This document shows positions 7,856 to 16,613 of a stretch of 64,000 nt of DNA, one piece after another. The stretch covers positions 1,054,001-1,118,000 of the forward strand of contig NZ_CP075584.1 in the NCBI RefSeq assembly GCF_027594785.1. The letters are read 5' to 3'. Source of the DNA: Cryobacterium breve (GTDB lineage: Bacteria > Actinomycetota > Actinomycetes > Actinomycetales > Microbacteriaceae). The notes beneath the pieces were generated by a model. That model saw nothing but the letters and a program-made list of their open reading frames with translations, did no database searches and had not been told where the DNA came from. Made by a program: the position numbers and the translations under genes. The stretch's first letter is position 1; each line of letters starts with the position of its first letter.

Positions 7856-9081
7856 GCGCGGTCCGTCCGCAGCACGATCGTCGGGTCGAGCCCGACCGCC
7901 CGGAACTTGGCGAGCTTGCCGGGGTGGCCGCCCGTGGGCGAGAGCCCGCTCCGGTCGGCGAGGAAGATCGGGCTCGCCTCGATCACAGTGCCGGCGAGCC
8001 GTCCGCTGACCGCGAGGATCTCGGTCACCCGCCGGCGCCCGTGGCGGTCGATCTCGCAGTGCACGACGATATCGATGCAGCCGGCGACGGTCGGCAGCAC
8101 GAACGCGGAATCGATGTTGCGCCCCGCGAGCAACGGCAGAGTACAGAGCTTGGCGAGGGCGTCCCTCGCGCTGTTCGCGTGGATCGAGCACATCGCAGGC
8201 AGCCCGCTGTTGAGGGCGATCAGGAGGTCGAGACTCTCAGCCTCTCGCACCTCTCCGACGACAAGCCGGTCGGGGCGCATCCGCAACGACTCCTTGATCA
8301 GCCGCCTCAGGGTGATCTCGCCACGACCCTCGAGGCTCGGCTGACGGCACTGCATCGCCACGACGTCCCGGGCGGAGAGGTCGAGTTCGAAGGTCTCCTC
8401 GACCGTCACGATCCGCTCGTTGCGCCGGGTCGCCGACAGCAGGGCGTTCAACATCGTGGTCTTCCCGGTCTGGGTGGCTCCGGACACGAGGATGTTCTGT
8501 CCGGCGAGCACGCACATCCGCAGGAACTCCGATGCCTGCTGGGTGAGCGAGCCGAGGCCGACGAGCTGGTTCAGGTCGCGGATGCGACGGGTGAACTTCC
8601 GGATGTTGACCGACCACTCCCGCGTGATGTCGGGAATCACGACGTGGAGTCGGGACCCGTCAGGCAGGGAGGCGTCGACGAACGGTGAGCTCAGGTCGAC
8701 CCTGCGGCCGGAGGCCTGCAGCATCCGCTCGACGAGGTCGCGCACCTCGCGCGCGGTGAGCACCATGGCAGTGAGCTCGGGGACGCCGTCCCGGGCGACG
8801 AACACCCGGGACGGCCCGTTGATCCAGATCTCCTCGATCTCCGGATCGTCGAGGAGCGGCTGGAGTGCCCCGAACCCGGTCAGCGAGGCGACGACCTCCC
8901 TGGCGGCCTGATGCTCGTCGTTGATGAGGGGGTGCGCGCCGCCGAGGGCCCGCTCGCTGTAGCGCTGGAGTTCGGCGCGCACGTACCGCTCGGCAAGGTT
9001 CTCGTCGGAGGCGAGGTCGACACCGTCACGGCGCACCCGCGAGCGCACCTGCTCGGTGATGATGCGGACGGCCTCGCTCAT
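7852..9081 (-). CDS. tadA: TadA, pilus assembly ATPase (VirB11/CpaF family)
   Basis: This 409-residue cytoplasmic hexameric ATPase powers tad pilus assembly. The N-terminal domain contains IEEIWINGPSRVFV. The Walker A motif GATQTGKT is at about residues 199-206, the Asp box VTVEETFELDL follows, and the Walker B region is DRLVVGEVREAE near residue 275. ATG at 9081 (MSEAVRIITEQ) is the best start. It is the first gene of the operon. I see no tadZ/ssd gene, no secretin and no prepilin peptidase nearby, so processing would have to be done by an enzyme encoded elsewhere. Confidence 0.92.
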   Translation of the reverse strand: MSEAVRIITEQVRSRVRRDGVDLASDENLAERYVRAELQRYSERALGGAHPLINDEHQAAREVVASLTGFGALQPLLDDPEIEEIWINGPSRVFVARDGVPELTAMVLTAREVRDLVERMLQASGRRVDLSSPFVDASLPDGSRLHVVIPDITREWSVNIRKFTRRIRDLNQLVGLGSLTQQASEFLRMCVLAGQNILVSGATQTGKTTMLNALLSATRRNERIVTVEETFELDLSARDVVAMQCRQPSLEGRGEITLRRLIKESLRMRPDRLVVGEVREAESLDLLIALNSGLPAMCSIHANSARDALAKLCTLPLLAGRNIDSAFVLPTVAGCIDIVVHCEIDRHGRRRVTEILAVSGRLAGTVIEASPIFLADRSGLSPTGGHPGKLAKFRAVGLDPTIVLRTDRA

Positions 9082-9170
9082 GCGGACAGTGTGCCCGGAC
9101 GGCCGGATTCCTGTTGAAGTTATCCACAGGCCTCCGCCGCCCGGGCCGCACACCGGACGGGGCGGTCGGA

Positions 9171-9953
9171 TCAGCGGGCGGACCAGCCGCCGTCCATGCC
9201 GTAGCTCGACCCTGTCACCATCGCAGCGTCCGCAGAAGCGAGCCAGGCCACGAGCGAGCCGACCTCCGCCGGCTCGACGAGGCGCTTGACGGCACTTTCG
9301 GTGAGCATGATCCGGCTGAGCACCTCCGCTTCCGGAATGCCGTGCACGACGGCCTGGTCGGCGATCTGCTTCTCGACCATCGGCGTGCGCACATAGCCGG
9401 GGCTGACACAGTTGCTCGTCACCCCGTGGTCACCGCCCTCGAGGGCGGTGACCTTGGAGAGGCCCTCAAGGCCGTGCTTCGCCGAGACGTAGGCTGCCTT
9501 GAACGGCGACGCACGGATGCCGTGCACCGAGGTGACATTGATCACCCGTCCGAAGCCGCGTTTGTACATTCCAGGGAGCGCCGCCCGGATCAGCAGGAAC
9601 GGCGCCTCGAGCATGAGCGCGAGGATCAGCCGGAAGTCGGCGGGGTCGAATTCCGCGATCGGGCTGATCCGCTGGATCCCCGCGTTGTTCACGAGGATGT
9701 CCATGTCGCCGAGTACGTCCGCGAGCCGGGCATCCGTCAGGGCCGGCGTGTCGGAAAGGTCGACGGCCCACGTCGAGCCGCCCACCTCGGCGGCGAGCGC
9801 CGAAGCGCCCGCCGCGTCGATGTCTGCGACCGTGACATGGGCTCCGCGGGCGGCGAGGGAGCGCACGACGGCCTCGCCGATGCCGCTCGCTCCCCCGGTG
9901 ACGAGGGCGCGCCGACCGGCGAGGGGCTGTTCCACGGTCAGCGGCTGTTCCAC
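9171..9953 (-). CDS. 3-hydroxybutyrate dehydrogenase-like SDR
   Basis: This 260-residue classical short-chain dehydrogenase has the cofactor motif TGGASGIG near residue 19, NNAG near 95, the catalytic Ser in the INVTSVHG segment, and YVSAKHG with the active-site Tyr and Lys. The pattern GYVRTPMVEKQI followed by VKRLVEPAEVGSLVAWLAS resembles D-3-hydroxybutyrate dehydrogenases, so NAD-dependent oxidation of 3-hydroxybutyrate or a similar hydroxy acid is likely. The start is ambiguous because an 18-bp tandem duplication creates GTG codons at 9953 and 9935. The MHS transporter gene ends at 9956, so the two are an operon, presumably uptake plus oxidation of one substrate. Confidence 0.85.
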   Translation of the reverse strand: MEQPLTVEQPLAGRRALVTGGASGIGEAVVRSLAARGAHVTVADIDAAGASALAAEVGGSTWAVDLSDTPALTDARLADVLGDMDILVNNAGIQRISPIAEFDPADFRLILALMLEAPFLLIRAALPGMYKRGFGRVINVTSVHGIRASPFKAAYVSAKHGLEGLSKVTALEGGDHGVTSNCVSPGYVRTPMVEKQIADQAVVHGIPEAEVLSRIMLTESAVKRLVEPAEVGSLVAWLASADAAMVTGSSYGMDGGWSAR

Positions 9954-9960
9954 GGTCAAC
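9925..9960. repeat. 18-bp tandem duplication at the SDR start
   Basis: Two copies of an 18-base unit (9925-9942 and 9943-9960, 17 of 18 bases identical) cover the end of the MHS gene and the start of the SDR gene. They duplicate the first codons (V-E-Q-P-L-T). Either GTG could be used. Confidence 0.8.
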
Positions 9961-11359
9961 GCAGCGCCGGGGCCGGTTCGAGGCCGTGCCTGGCGGCATC
10001 CGCCGCGTCGACGTCGCGGAGCGAGATGCCGTTGGTCTCCTTGAGCGTCACGACGGCGACGACCGTGATCGCGCAGGCGATCACGAGGTAGAACGCGACC
10101 GGCAGCCAGGACTTGTACTGCTGGAGCAGCGCCGTCGCGATGATGGGCGCGAGCGAGCCGGCGAGGATCGACGTGACCTGGTAGCCGAGGGAGACGCCGG
10201 AGTACCGCATCCTGGTCGGGAACATCTCGGCCATGATCGCCGGCTGGCCGGCGTACATGAAGGCGTGGAAACACAGCCCGATCGTGATCGCAGCGACGAT
10301 GACAACCGGGTTGAGGGTGTCGAACATCGGGAAGGCGAAGAACGCCCAGCTGGCACCGAGAATCGCACCGGTGAGGTAGATCGGCTTGCGGCCGAAGCGG
10401 TCGGAGAGCCGGCCGACCTGCGGGATCACGAGGAAGTGCACGACGTGGGCGATCAGCAGGGCGAGGAGGAGCTGGCTGGTGTTGTACTTGTGCACTGTGA
10501 CGAGGTACACGATCGAGAAGCTCACGATCGTGTAGTAGAGGATGTTCTCGGCGAACCGCAGCCCCATCGCGCCGAGGATGCCGCGCGGGTACTTGCGAAC
10601 GACCTCCATCACGCCGTAGCTGATGGCCTTCTCGGCCTCTACCTGGGCGCGGGCCTCGAGGAAGATCGGCGCCTCACTGACGTGGGTGCGGATGTAGTAG
10701 CCGATCACGACGATGATCGCCGACAGCCAGAAGGCGACCCGCCAGCCCCAGCCGAGGAATTGCTCCGCGGGCAGGATCCAGGACATGGTGAGCAGCACGA
10801 GGGTCGCGAGCAGGTTTCCGACCGGGACGGCCGCCTGCGGCCAGCTCGCCCAGAAGCCGCGGGACTTGTCCGGGCTGTGCTCGGCGACGAGAAGCACTGC
10901 GCCGCCCCATTCCCCGCCGACGGCGAAGCCCTGGATGAAGCGGAGCGCCACGAGGAGGGCGGGTGCCCAGTAGCCGATCGTGTTGTAACCGGGCAGGCAG
11001 CCCATCAGGAAGGTCGCGGCCCCGACGAGGATGATCGTGACCTGCAGCCTGTGCTTGCGGCCAAGGCGATCGCCGATCTGGCCGAAGACGATTCCGCCGA
11101 GCGGCCGGGCGATGAAGCCCACCGCGTAGGTGAGGAACGCGGCGATGATCCCGTCGAGTTCACTCCCCGCGTTCGGGAAGAAGAACTTGCCGAAGACGAG
11201 GCTCGCCGCGGTCGCGTAGAGGAAGAACTCGTACCATTCCACGACCGTGCCCACCATCGAGGCGGCCACGATCTTCCTGAGACCGGAGGTCTCTTCCCGG
11301 GTGCTGCGGCCTCGCGCGCCTCCGGGGCTGTCGGCAGTGATGCGTTCGTTGACGCTCAT
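9956..11359 (-). CDS. MHS-family (metabolite:H+ symporter) MFS transporter
   Basis: This 467-residue, 12-helix transporter belongs to the metabolite:H+ symporter family (ProP, ShiA, KgtP relatives). MHS hallmarks are VGTVVEWYEFFLYATAA near residue 30, FIARPLGGIVFGQIGDRLGRK near 85 and FIQGFAVGGEWGGAVLL near 145. It imports an organic acid or osmolyte; the exact substrate is not readable. The ATG at 11359 has an AAGGAG Shine-Dalgarno. The SDR overlaps or follows immediately, and a LysR gene is divergent across a 140-nt gap. This suggests a small catabolic unit for hydroxybutyrate or a related acid controlled by that regulator. Confidence 0.9.
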   Translation of the reverse strand: MSVNERITADSPGGARGRSTREETSGLRKIVAASMVGTVVEWYEFFLYATAASLVFGKFFFPNAGSELDGIIAAFLTYAVGFIARPLGGIVFGQIGDRLGRKHRLQVTIILVGAATFLMGCLPGYNTIGYWAPALLVALRFIQGFAVGGEWGGAVLLVAEHSPDKSRGFWASWPQAAVPVGNLLATLVLLTMSWILPAEQFLGWGWRVAFWLSAIIVVIGYYIRTHVSEAPIFLEARAQVEAEKAISYGVMEVVRKYPRGILGAMGLRFAENILYYTIVSFSIVYLVTVHKYNTSQLLLALLIAHVVHFLVIPQVGRLSDRFGRKPIYLTGAILGASWAFFAFPMFDTLNPVVIVAAITIGLCFHAFMYAGQPAIMAEMFPTRMRYSGVSLGYQVTSILAGSLAPIIATALLQQYKSWLPVAFYLVIACAITVVAVVTLKETNGISLRDVDAADAARHGLEPAPALR

Positions 11360-11499
11360 GTCTGTCTCCTTCGGTGTCTTCGCTGACACTGTCGCTGGAT
11401 GCCTCGGGCGGGTCGCCGCCCGGGCTCCACTGAGTATTGCCGCCCTTCGGCTCTGCGACCATGACCACTTCCGAACTCCGTATGTGCATAATTGCAGAC

Positions 11500-12427
11500 A
11501 TGACAGGATCCCGCCCGACCGTGCCGCCGAACGCCGACGACCTCCTGGTGCTGCTCGCGGTCGCACGCAGCGGCCGCTTCGTGACCGCGGCGGAAAGCCT
11601 CGGCCTCAATCACACCACCGTCTCGCGCCGCATCGCGGCCCTCGAAAAAGGCACTCGACGGCCGGGTGCTCTCCCGCACGGTGGGCGGCTGGGAGCTGAC
11701 AGAGCTTGGCGCACGCGCGGTCAACGCCGCGGAAAATGTCGAGGCCGCCGTCTCCCTGCTCGGCGGCCCGCCCGGGCAGGCCACTCAACTCTCCGGCGTC
11801 GTGCGGCTGTCGGCGACGGATGGCTTCAGCGCGTATATCGCGACACCGGCGGTCGCCGCCCTGCAGCGCCGGCATCCCGGCCTGCGGGTCGAGATCGTCA
11901 CAGTGACGCGGCGTGCGCTCCAGCACCGGTCGGGGCTCGACATCGAGGTCGTCGTCGGGGAGCCGCAGGTGCACCGGGCGGACGCGATCCTGCTCGGGCA
12001 CTACGTCCTCGGCATGTACGCGTCGCGGGACTACCTCGCCGAGAACGGCACACCCGTGAGCGTCGCCGAGCTCACTGAGCATCCGCTCGTCTACTTCGTC
12101 GATTCGATGCTGCTCGTCGACGACCTCGACGCCCCACGGCGCCAGGTGCCCTCGATGCGCCCTTCGCTGAGTTCGACCAACGTGTTCGTGCACGTCGAAG
12201 CCACGAGGGCGGGAGCCGGGATCGGTTTCCTGCCGTGTTTCATGGCCGACCAGCACCCGGACCTCGTGCGCCTGCTGCCGGACAAGTTCAAGGAGGAACT
12301 GCCGTACTGGATGGTGCTCCGCCCGGAGTCCCTGCACCAGCCCGCCGTCGCCGCAGTCGTCGCCGCCCTTCGCGCCCGGACCGCGTCCTTCACCGAGGCG
12401 CTGCAGGGCCGCGGCAGGGCCGGCTGA
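11500..12427 (+). CDS. LysR-family transcriptional regulator, one apparent frameshift
   Basis: The first 50 residues form a winged helix-turn-helix typical of LysR proteins (LLVLLAVARSGRFVTAAESL, then LNHTTVSRRIAALEKAL). The effector domain follows from about residue 90 (LSGVVRLSATDGFSAYIATP). The frame breaks near 11650: AAAAAGGCACTC occurs where AAAAAGCACTC is needed, so one extra G splits the gene. The corrected protein is about 308 residues. A CATAAT -10 lies 7 nt before ATG 11500 with no Shine-Dalgarno, suggesting a leaderless mRNA. Divergence from the MHS/SDR operon suggests it controls that operon. Confidence 0.82.
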
Positions 12428-12459
12428 CCAGACGATCTGGCTACACTGGAACGGCACAA

Positions 12460-12541
12460 GCGGGAGTGGTGAAATTGGCAGACACGCAGGATTTAGGTTC
12501 CTGTGCTTTCGAGCGTGGGGGTTCAAGTCCCCTCTCCCGCA
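12460..12541 (+). tRNA. tRNA-Leu (anticodon UAG)
   Basis: The 7-bp acceptor stem pairs GCGGGAG (12460-12466) with CTCCCGC (12534-12540), and A 12541 is the discriminator. The anticodon loop TTTAGGT sits on a CAGGA/TCCTG stem, the variable arm is long as in class II tRNAs, and GTTCAAGTC is the T loop region. CCA is not encoded. A TACACT hexamer at 12442-12447 is a plausible -10 element. A dedA gene begins 1 nt after the 3' end. Confidence 0.95.
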
Positions 12542-12542
12542 C

Positions 12543-13253
12543 ATGATGAGCACATCGGCCCTCGACGGCCAACTGACCGATGTACTCGCGAATACGGGCG
12601 CCATCGTGTTCTACCTGCTCGTCTGGGCGCTCGTCTTCGCCGGGACGGCGGTGTTCCTCGGAGTGTTCATCCCCTTCATCACCGGGGACTCACTCCTGTT
12701 CGGGTCGGGGCTCGTCGCGGCATCCGCGGCGAACGTGGACATCGTCGTGCTGATGATCGGAACGGGCATCGCCGCGTTCCTCGGCGACCAGGTCGGATTC
12801 CTGCTCGGCAGGCACTTCGGCCGTGGGTACCTCGACCGCCGCGGCGGCCGGCGCACCCGCGCGGCAATCGTGAGGACCGAGACCTTCTACCGGAAGTACG
12901 GCTGGTGGTCGGTCGTGATCGCCCGGTTCATGCCCTGGGCGCGTGTCTTCGTGCCCGTCATCGCGGGAGTCGGCCGGATGAACTACTACCGGTTCCTCTC
13001 GAGCAACCTCGTCGGCGCACTCGCCTGGGGCGTCGGGCTGACCCTGACCGGGTACTTCGCGGCGAGCCTTCCCGGCGTGAAGAACGCCGCGTACGTCATC
13101 GCCGGGGTCTTCATCGCGGCTTCGATCTTCTTCGGTGGCCGCACCTGGCTCGCCGACCGCGCCGAGAACCGCCGGGACGGGGCCGGCGGCGGCCGACCGG
13201 ACGGCCCGGACAGCCCGGCCGATACCCCGGCCGACGGCCCCGCAGCCGGGTAA
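12543..13253 (+). CDS. DedA-family membrane protein (first copy)
   Basis: This 236-residue DedA/VTT-domain protein has an FIPFITGDSLLFGSG loop and the conserved VIARFMPWARVFVPVIAGVGRMNYYRF segment near residues 122-148, followed by a GALAWGVGLTLTGYF helix. DedA proteins are membrane proteins linked to lipid-carrier recycling and membrane homeostasis. The reading frame opens with ATGATG at 12543, one base after tRNA-Leu, with no room for a Shine-Dalgarno outside the tRNA. The message may therefore be leaderless after tRNA 3' processing. The C-terminus from about residue 208 is Gly/Pro/Asp-rich and hydrophilic. Confidence 0.88.
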   Translation: MMSTSALDGQLTDVLANTGAIVFYLLVWALVFAGTAVFLGVFIPFITGDSLLFGSGLVAASAANVDIVVLMIGTGIAAFLGDQVGFLLGRHFGRGYLDRRGGRRTRAAIVRTETFYRKYGWWSVVIARFMPWARVFVPVIAGVGRMNYYRFLSSNLVGALAWGVGLTLTGYFAASLPGVKNAAYVIAGVFIAASIFFGGRTWLADRAENRRDGAGGGRPDGPDSPADTPADGPAAG

Positions 13254-13352
13254 TTCACGGGTTTCACCCTCCGTTTAGCGCTAGCCTGTAACAGACCATC
13301 CCTGCTCATCACCGTGCGGTCGCCATGGCCACCACCGACTGGAGTCATTTTC

Positions 13353-14108
13353 GTGCTCAACACTGCTCTCAACCACGCTGGACTCATCCCGTGGCTTGAC
13401 CCGGTAAACCTCATCGACGGGTTCGGCCCGTGGGCCCTGCTCGGGGTGTGCGCGATCATCTTCGCCGAAACCGGCCTGCTCGTCGGCTTCCTGCTGCCCG
13501 GCGACACCCTTCTCGTCATCACCGGCCTGCTCACCTTCGCGGGCGTCATCCACATCAACATCTGGTGGGTGGCCCTCGCCATCGGCTTCGCCGCGTTCCT
13601 CGGCGGCGAAGCGGGCTACCTGATCGGCCACAAGCTCGGCCCGCGCGTCTTCGAACGCAAGGAATCCGGACTGTTCAGCGTCGAGAACGTGCAGCGCACC
13701 AACGGCTTCTTCGAACGCTTCGGCGCCTTGGCCGTCATCATCGCCCGCTTCGTGCCGATCGTGCGCACCTTCGCGCCCGTCGCCGCCGGCGTCGGCCACA
13801 TGAACTATCGCAAGTATTCGCTGTACAACCTCGTCGGCGCCATGATCTGGGGTGCCGGCCTCACCTTCGCCGGGTACTTCCTGGGTTACATTCCGCCGGT
13901 CGCCGACTTCGTCACGCACTACATCGACCTGATCCTGATCGCTGCCGTGCTCGGAACGCTCATCCCCACCGCGTTCCACTACGTTCAGTCCACACGCAAG
14001 GCCAAGAAGGCCCGGGCGCTCGCCGCGGCCGCGCCCGCCACGACCGACACCGGCAGCCTCGCTCTCGACGCGGATGTCTTCAACGGCCACCCCAAGCACG
14101 ACAACTAG
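13353..14108 (+). CDS. DedA-family membrane protein (second copy)
   Basis: This 251-residue VTT-domain protein has ETGLLVGFLLPGDTLLVITG near residue 38, the AIIARFVPIVRTFAPVAAGVGHMNY signature near residue 130 and a GAMIWGAGLTFAGYF helix. The GTG at 13353 has a GGAG Shine-Dalgarno 8 nt upstream, which decides this start over upstream codons. It lies 99 nt after the first dedA gene and is clearly diverged from it, so the two are not a recent duplication. A C-terminal basic stretch (TRKAKKARA) precedes a hydrophilic tail. Confidence 0.9.
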   Translation: MLNTALNHAGLIPWLDPVNLIDGFGPWALLGVCAIIFAETGLLVGFLLPGDTLLVITGLLTFAGVIHINIWWVALAIGFAAFLGGEAGYLIGHKLGPRVFERKESGLFSVENVQRTNGFFERFGALAVIIARFVPIVRTFAPVAAGVGHMNYRKYSLYNLVGAMIWGAGLTFAGYFLGYIPPVADFVTHYIDLILIAAVLGTLIPTAFHYVQSTRKAKKARALAAAAPATTDTGSLALDADVFNGHPKHDN

Positions 14109-14128
14109 CCGCAGCCCCACTCGCGGCA

Positions 14129-14142
14129 GGCACACCTGTGCC
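14129..14142. terminator. Small hairpin between convergent genes
   Basis: GGCACA-CC-TGTGCC forms a 6-bp stem in the 111-nt gap between the second dedA gene (+) and the cation efflux gene (-). A second, imperfect inverted repeat with GGTACGGACA and TGTCCGTGCC arms follows. Either could terminate transcription. There is no T tract, so this is tentative. Confidence 0.3.
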
Positions 14143-14219
14143 GGTACGGACACCTGTTTCCTGTGCGCCGGCCACTCCTGTCCGTGCCGGCCACAGCTGC
14201 GGAAGCGCGGCCGGTCGGG

Positions 14220-15137
14220 TCAGCGGTGCGGGAAGTCCTCGTGATCGGCATGCTCGGCCGGCTCGAGCTGGAACGTGGAGTGCTCGACGTCGAAGTGGGT
14301 GCTGAGGCATTCCGAGAGAGCGTCGAGAAGCGCCCCTGAGCCGCCGGACTGCAGCACGGCCGGCTCGACGACCACGTGCGCGCTGAATACATGGGCGCCG
14401 GACGTGATCGCCCAGACGTGCACGTCGTGCACGGCCGCGACCCCCGTTGTGTCGAGGAGATGTTTGCGAATCTCGGCGACATCGGTGTCGACGGGTACCG
14501 ACTCGCTGAGCACCCGCACGACGTCCCGGAGCAGGGTGAAGCAGCGCGGCACGATCATGGCCGCGATCAGCAGGGACGCAATCGCGTCCGCCTGCTCGAA
14601 ACCGGTCATGAGGATGACTCCGGCTGCAACGATGACTGCGACGGAGCCGACGGTGTCGCCGAGCACCTCGAGGTAGGCACCGCGCATGTTGATCGAGGAG
14701 CCGGCCGCCGGGCGCAACAGGAGCAGTGCTCCGAGGTTCGCGACGAGGCCGATCACGGCGACCCAGAGCATCGGTCCGGCTTGCACATGGCCCTCGCCGG
14801 GCCCGAGCAGCCGGGAAACAGCGCCGATCACGACGGACACGGCGACGCCGAGCAGGATCAGCCCGTTGATGAGCGCCCCGAACACCTCGGCGCGCTGGTA
14901 GCCGAAGGTCTGCCGGTCGGTCGCCGGCCGTGCGGCAACGACGGTGGCGATGAGGGCGATGATCAGCCCCGCAAGATCGGAGAACATGTGCCCGGCATCC
15001 GCGAGCAGGGCGAGCGAGCCGGTCAACCAGGCCCCGGCGACCTCGACGAGGAGCACGACGGCGACGATCCCGATCGCGAACGAGAGTCTGGTGCGATTGG
15101 CGGCGGATGCCTGCCCGTGCGCGTGATCGTGGCCCAT
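14220..15137 (-). CDS. Cation diffusion facilitator (zinc/divalent metal efflux)
   Basis: This 305-residue CDF protein of the CzcD/ZitB type opens with a His-rich MGHDHAHG N-terminus. It has six helices, with the HxxxD metal site ADAGHMFSDLAG in helix 2 and EVLGDTVGSVAVI in helix 5, and a C-terminal cytoplasmic domain containing VHDVHVWAITSG. It exports Zn2+ or a similar cation by proton antiport across the plasma membrane. TAGCGT lies 6 nt before the ATG at 15137, indicating a leaderless transcript. It lies downstream of rdgB on the same strand with a 133-nt gap. Confidence 0.92.
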   Translation of the reverse strand: MGHDHAHGQASAANRTRLSFAIGIVAVVLLVEVAGAWLTGSLALLADAGHMFSDLAGLIIALIATVVAARPATDRQTFGYQRAEVFGALINGLILLGVAVSVVIGAVSRLLGPGEGHVQAGPMLWVAVIGLVANLGALLLLRPAAGSSINMRGAYLEVLGDTVGSVAVIVAAGVILMTGFEQADAIASLLIAAMIVPRCFTLLRDVVRVLSESVPVDTDVAEIRKHLLDTTGVAAVHDVHVWAITSGAHVFSAHVVVEPAVLQSGGSGALLDALSECLSTHFDVEHSTFQLEPAEHADHEDFPHR

Positions 15138-15270
15138 GTCTCCACGCTAGGCGGTGCCGGGGCGCGTCGCCAGTTCGGCGCCCAGTTGGGAATGAGTGCC
15201 GTTATCAGTGCGGGGGCAGGCGGGGGCAGGGCAGTCGTCAGACAGCGGGAGCGCCCCGGATCGCCGCCGG

Positions 15271-15874
15271 TCAGCCGAGCAGGTCCCGCAGCAGCGGGAC
15301 GAGCCCGTCGAAGGCGCGCGCCCGGTGGCTGTCGCGATTCTTGACGGATGCCGTCAGCTCGGCCGCCGAGATCGCGTAGCCGTCGGGCAGGAAGATCGGG
15401 TCGTACCCGAAGCCGCCAGACCCTGCCGGCTCGGTCAGGATCTGACCGGGCCACTCCCCCGTCACGATGCGCTCGGTGCCGTCGGGCAACGCCAACGCCG
15501 CGACGCAGGTGAAGTGCGCGGCACGGTGCTCGGCGGGAACGTCCGCGAGCTGCCAGAGCAGCAGCCGCAGGTTCTCGCCGGAGTCCCTGGCCGGGCCCGA
15601 CCAGCGTGCCGAGAAGATGCCCGGCGAGCCACCGAGGATGTCCACGCAGATGCCCGAGTCGTCCGCGATGGCCGGCAGGCCGGTGTGCGCGGCGGCCGCC
15701 CTGGCCTTGATCAGGGCGTTCTCGGCGAAGGTCGTTCCGTCTTCGACGGGTTCCGGACCGTCGTACGCCAGCACCTCGACTCCGGGCAGCTGGGGCGCGA
15801 GGATGCGACGCAGGCTCGTCGACCTTGTGCGCGTTGTGGGTGGCGAGTACGAGCCTCAGGATGTCAGCAGGCAT
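15271..15874 (-). CDS. rdgB: RdgB/HAM1 dITP/XTP pyrophosphatase, one apparent frameshift
   Basis: The N-terminus [14 protein letters not shown] and the later [29 protein letters not shown] and [11 protein letters not shown] motifs define this house-cleaning nucleoside-triphosphate pyrophosphatase. It removes ITP, dITP and XTP from the cytoplasmic pool. The two parts lie in different frames: at 15811-15817 the coding strand reads GAGCCTG where GAGCTG is needed. Corrected, the protein is about 200 residues, the usual family length. It follows rph by 3 nt, completing the murI-rph-rdgB operon common in actinobacteria. Confidence 0.88.
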
Positions 15875-15877
15875 CGG

Positions 15878-16613
15878 TCAGCGCCCGAGGGCGGCGTTCT
15901 GCAGTTCGGTGAGCGTGACGGTCCCGGCGAGGGCGAGATCGAGCAGCGAGTTCAGGCTCCGCGCGGTCGAAGGGGGCTCCCTCGGCGGTGCCCTGCACCT
16001 CGACGAAGGAACCACGGCCGGTGACGACGACGTTCATGTCGGTCTGGGCACTCGAGTCCTCGGTATATGCGAGGTCCAGCATGGGTACGCCCTTGATGAT
16101 GCCGACGGAGATCGCGGCGACGCTGTCGGTGAGGGGCTGTGCCTTCTGGCCGATGAACTTCTGTTCGCGGCCCCACTCGAGCGCGTCGAAGAGTGCGACG
16201 TAGGCTCCGGTGATCGCGGCGGTACGGGTGCCTCCGTCGGCCTGGAGCACGTCGCAGTCGATCACGATGGTGTTCTCGCCGAGGGCTTTCATGTCGACGA
16301 CCGCGCGCAGGCTGCGGCCGACGAGGCGGCTGATCTCGTGCGTCCGGCCGCCGATCTTGCCCTTGACGGCCTCACGGGCCATCCGCTCGTTCGTGGAGCG
16401 CGGGAGCATCGCATACTCCGCCGTGACCCAGCCCTTGCCCTTTCCGCTCATCCAACGCGGAACCCCGTTGGTGAACGACGCGGTGCACAGCACCTTCGTG
16501 CGCCCGCACGAGATGAGCGCGGACCCTTCGGCCTGGTCGCTCCAGCCGCGCTCGATCGTGACCGGCCGTAGCTCGTCGATGGCTCGTCCGTCTGCGCGCA
16601 CGATGTCGGTCAT
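15878..16613 (-). CDS. rph: Ribonuclease PH, one apparent frameshift near the end
   Basis: This phosphorolytic 3'-5' exoribonuclease trims tRNA 3' ends. Family segments are [48 protein letters not shown] and [18 protein letters not shown]. At 15953-15959 the coding strand has GAGCCTG in place of GAGCTG. Correction restores the normal ending [20 protein letters not shown] and a stop at 15878-15880, giving 244 residues. Uncorrected, it would end in an Arg-rich tail unlike the family. The ATG at 16613 overlaps the murI stop by 4 nt. Confidence 0.9.

Noticed and set aside
9120..9128. Replication origin at the DnaA box
   Set aside because: Only one box is present, with no AT-rich unwinding region and no dnaA, dnaN or rpmH nearby.
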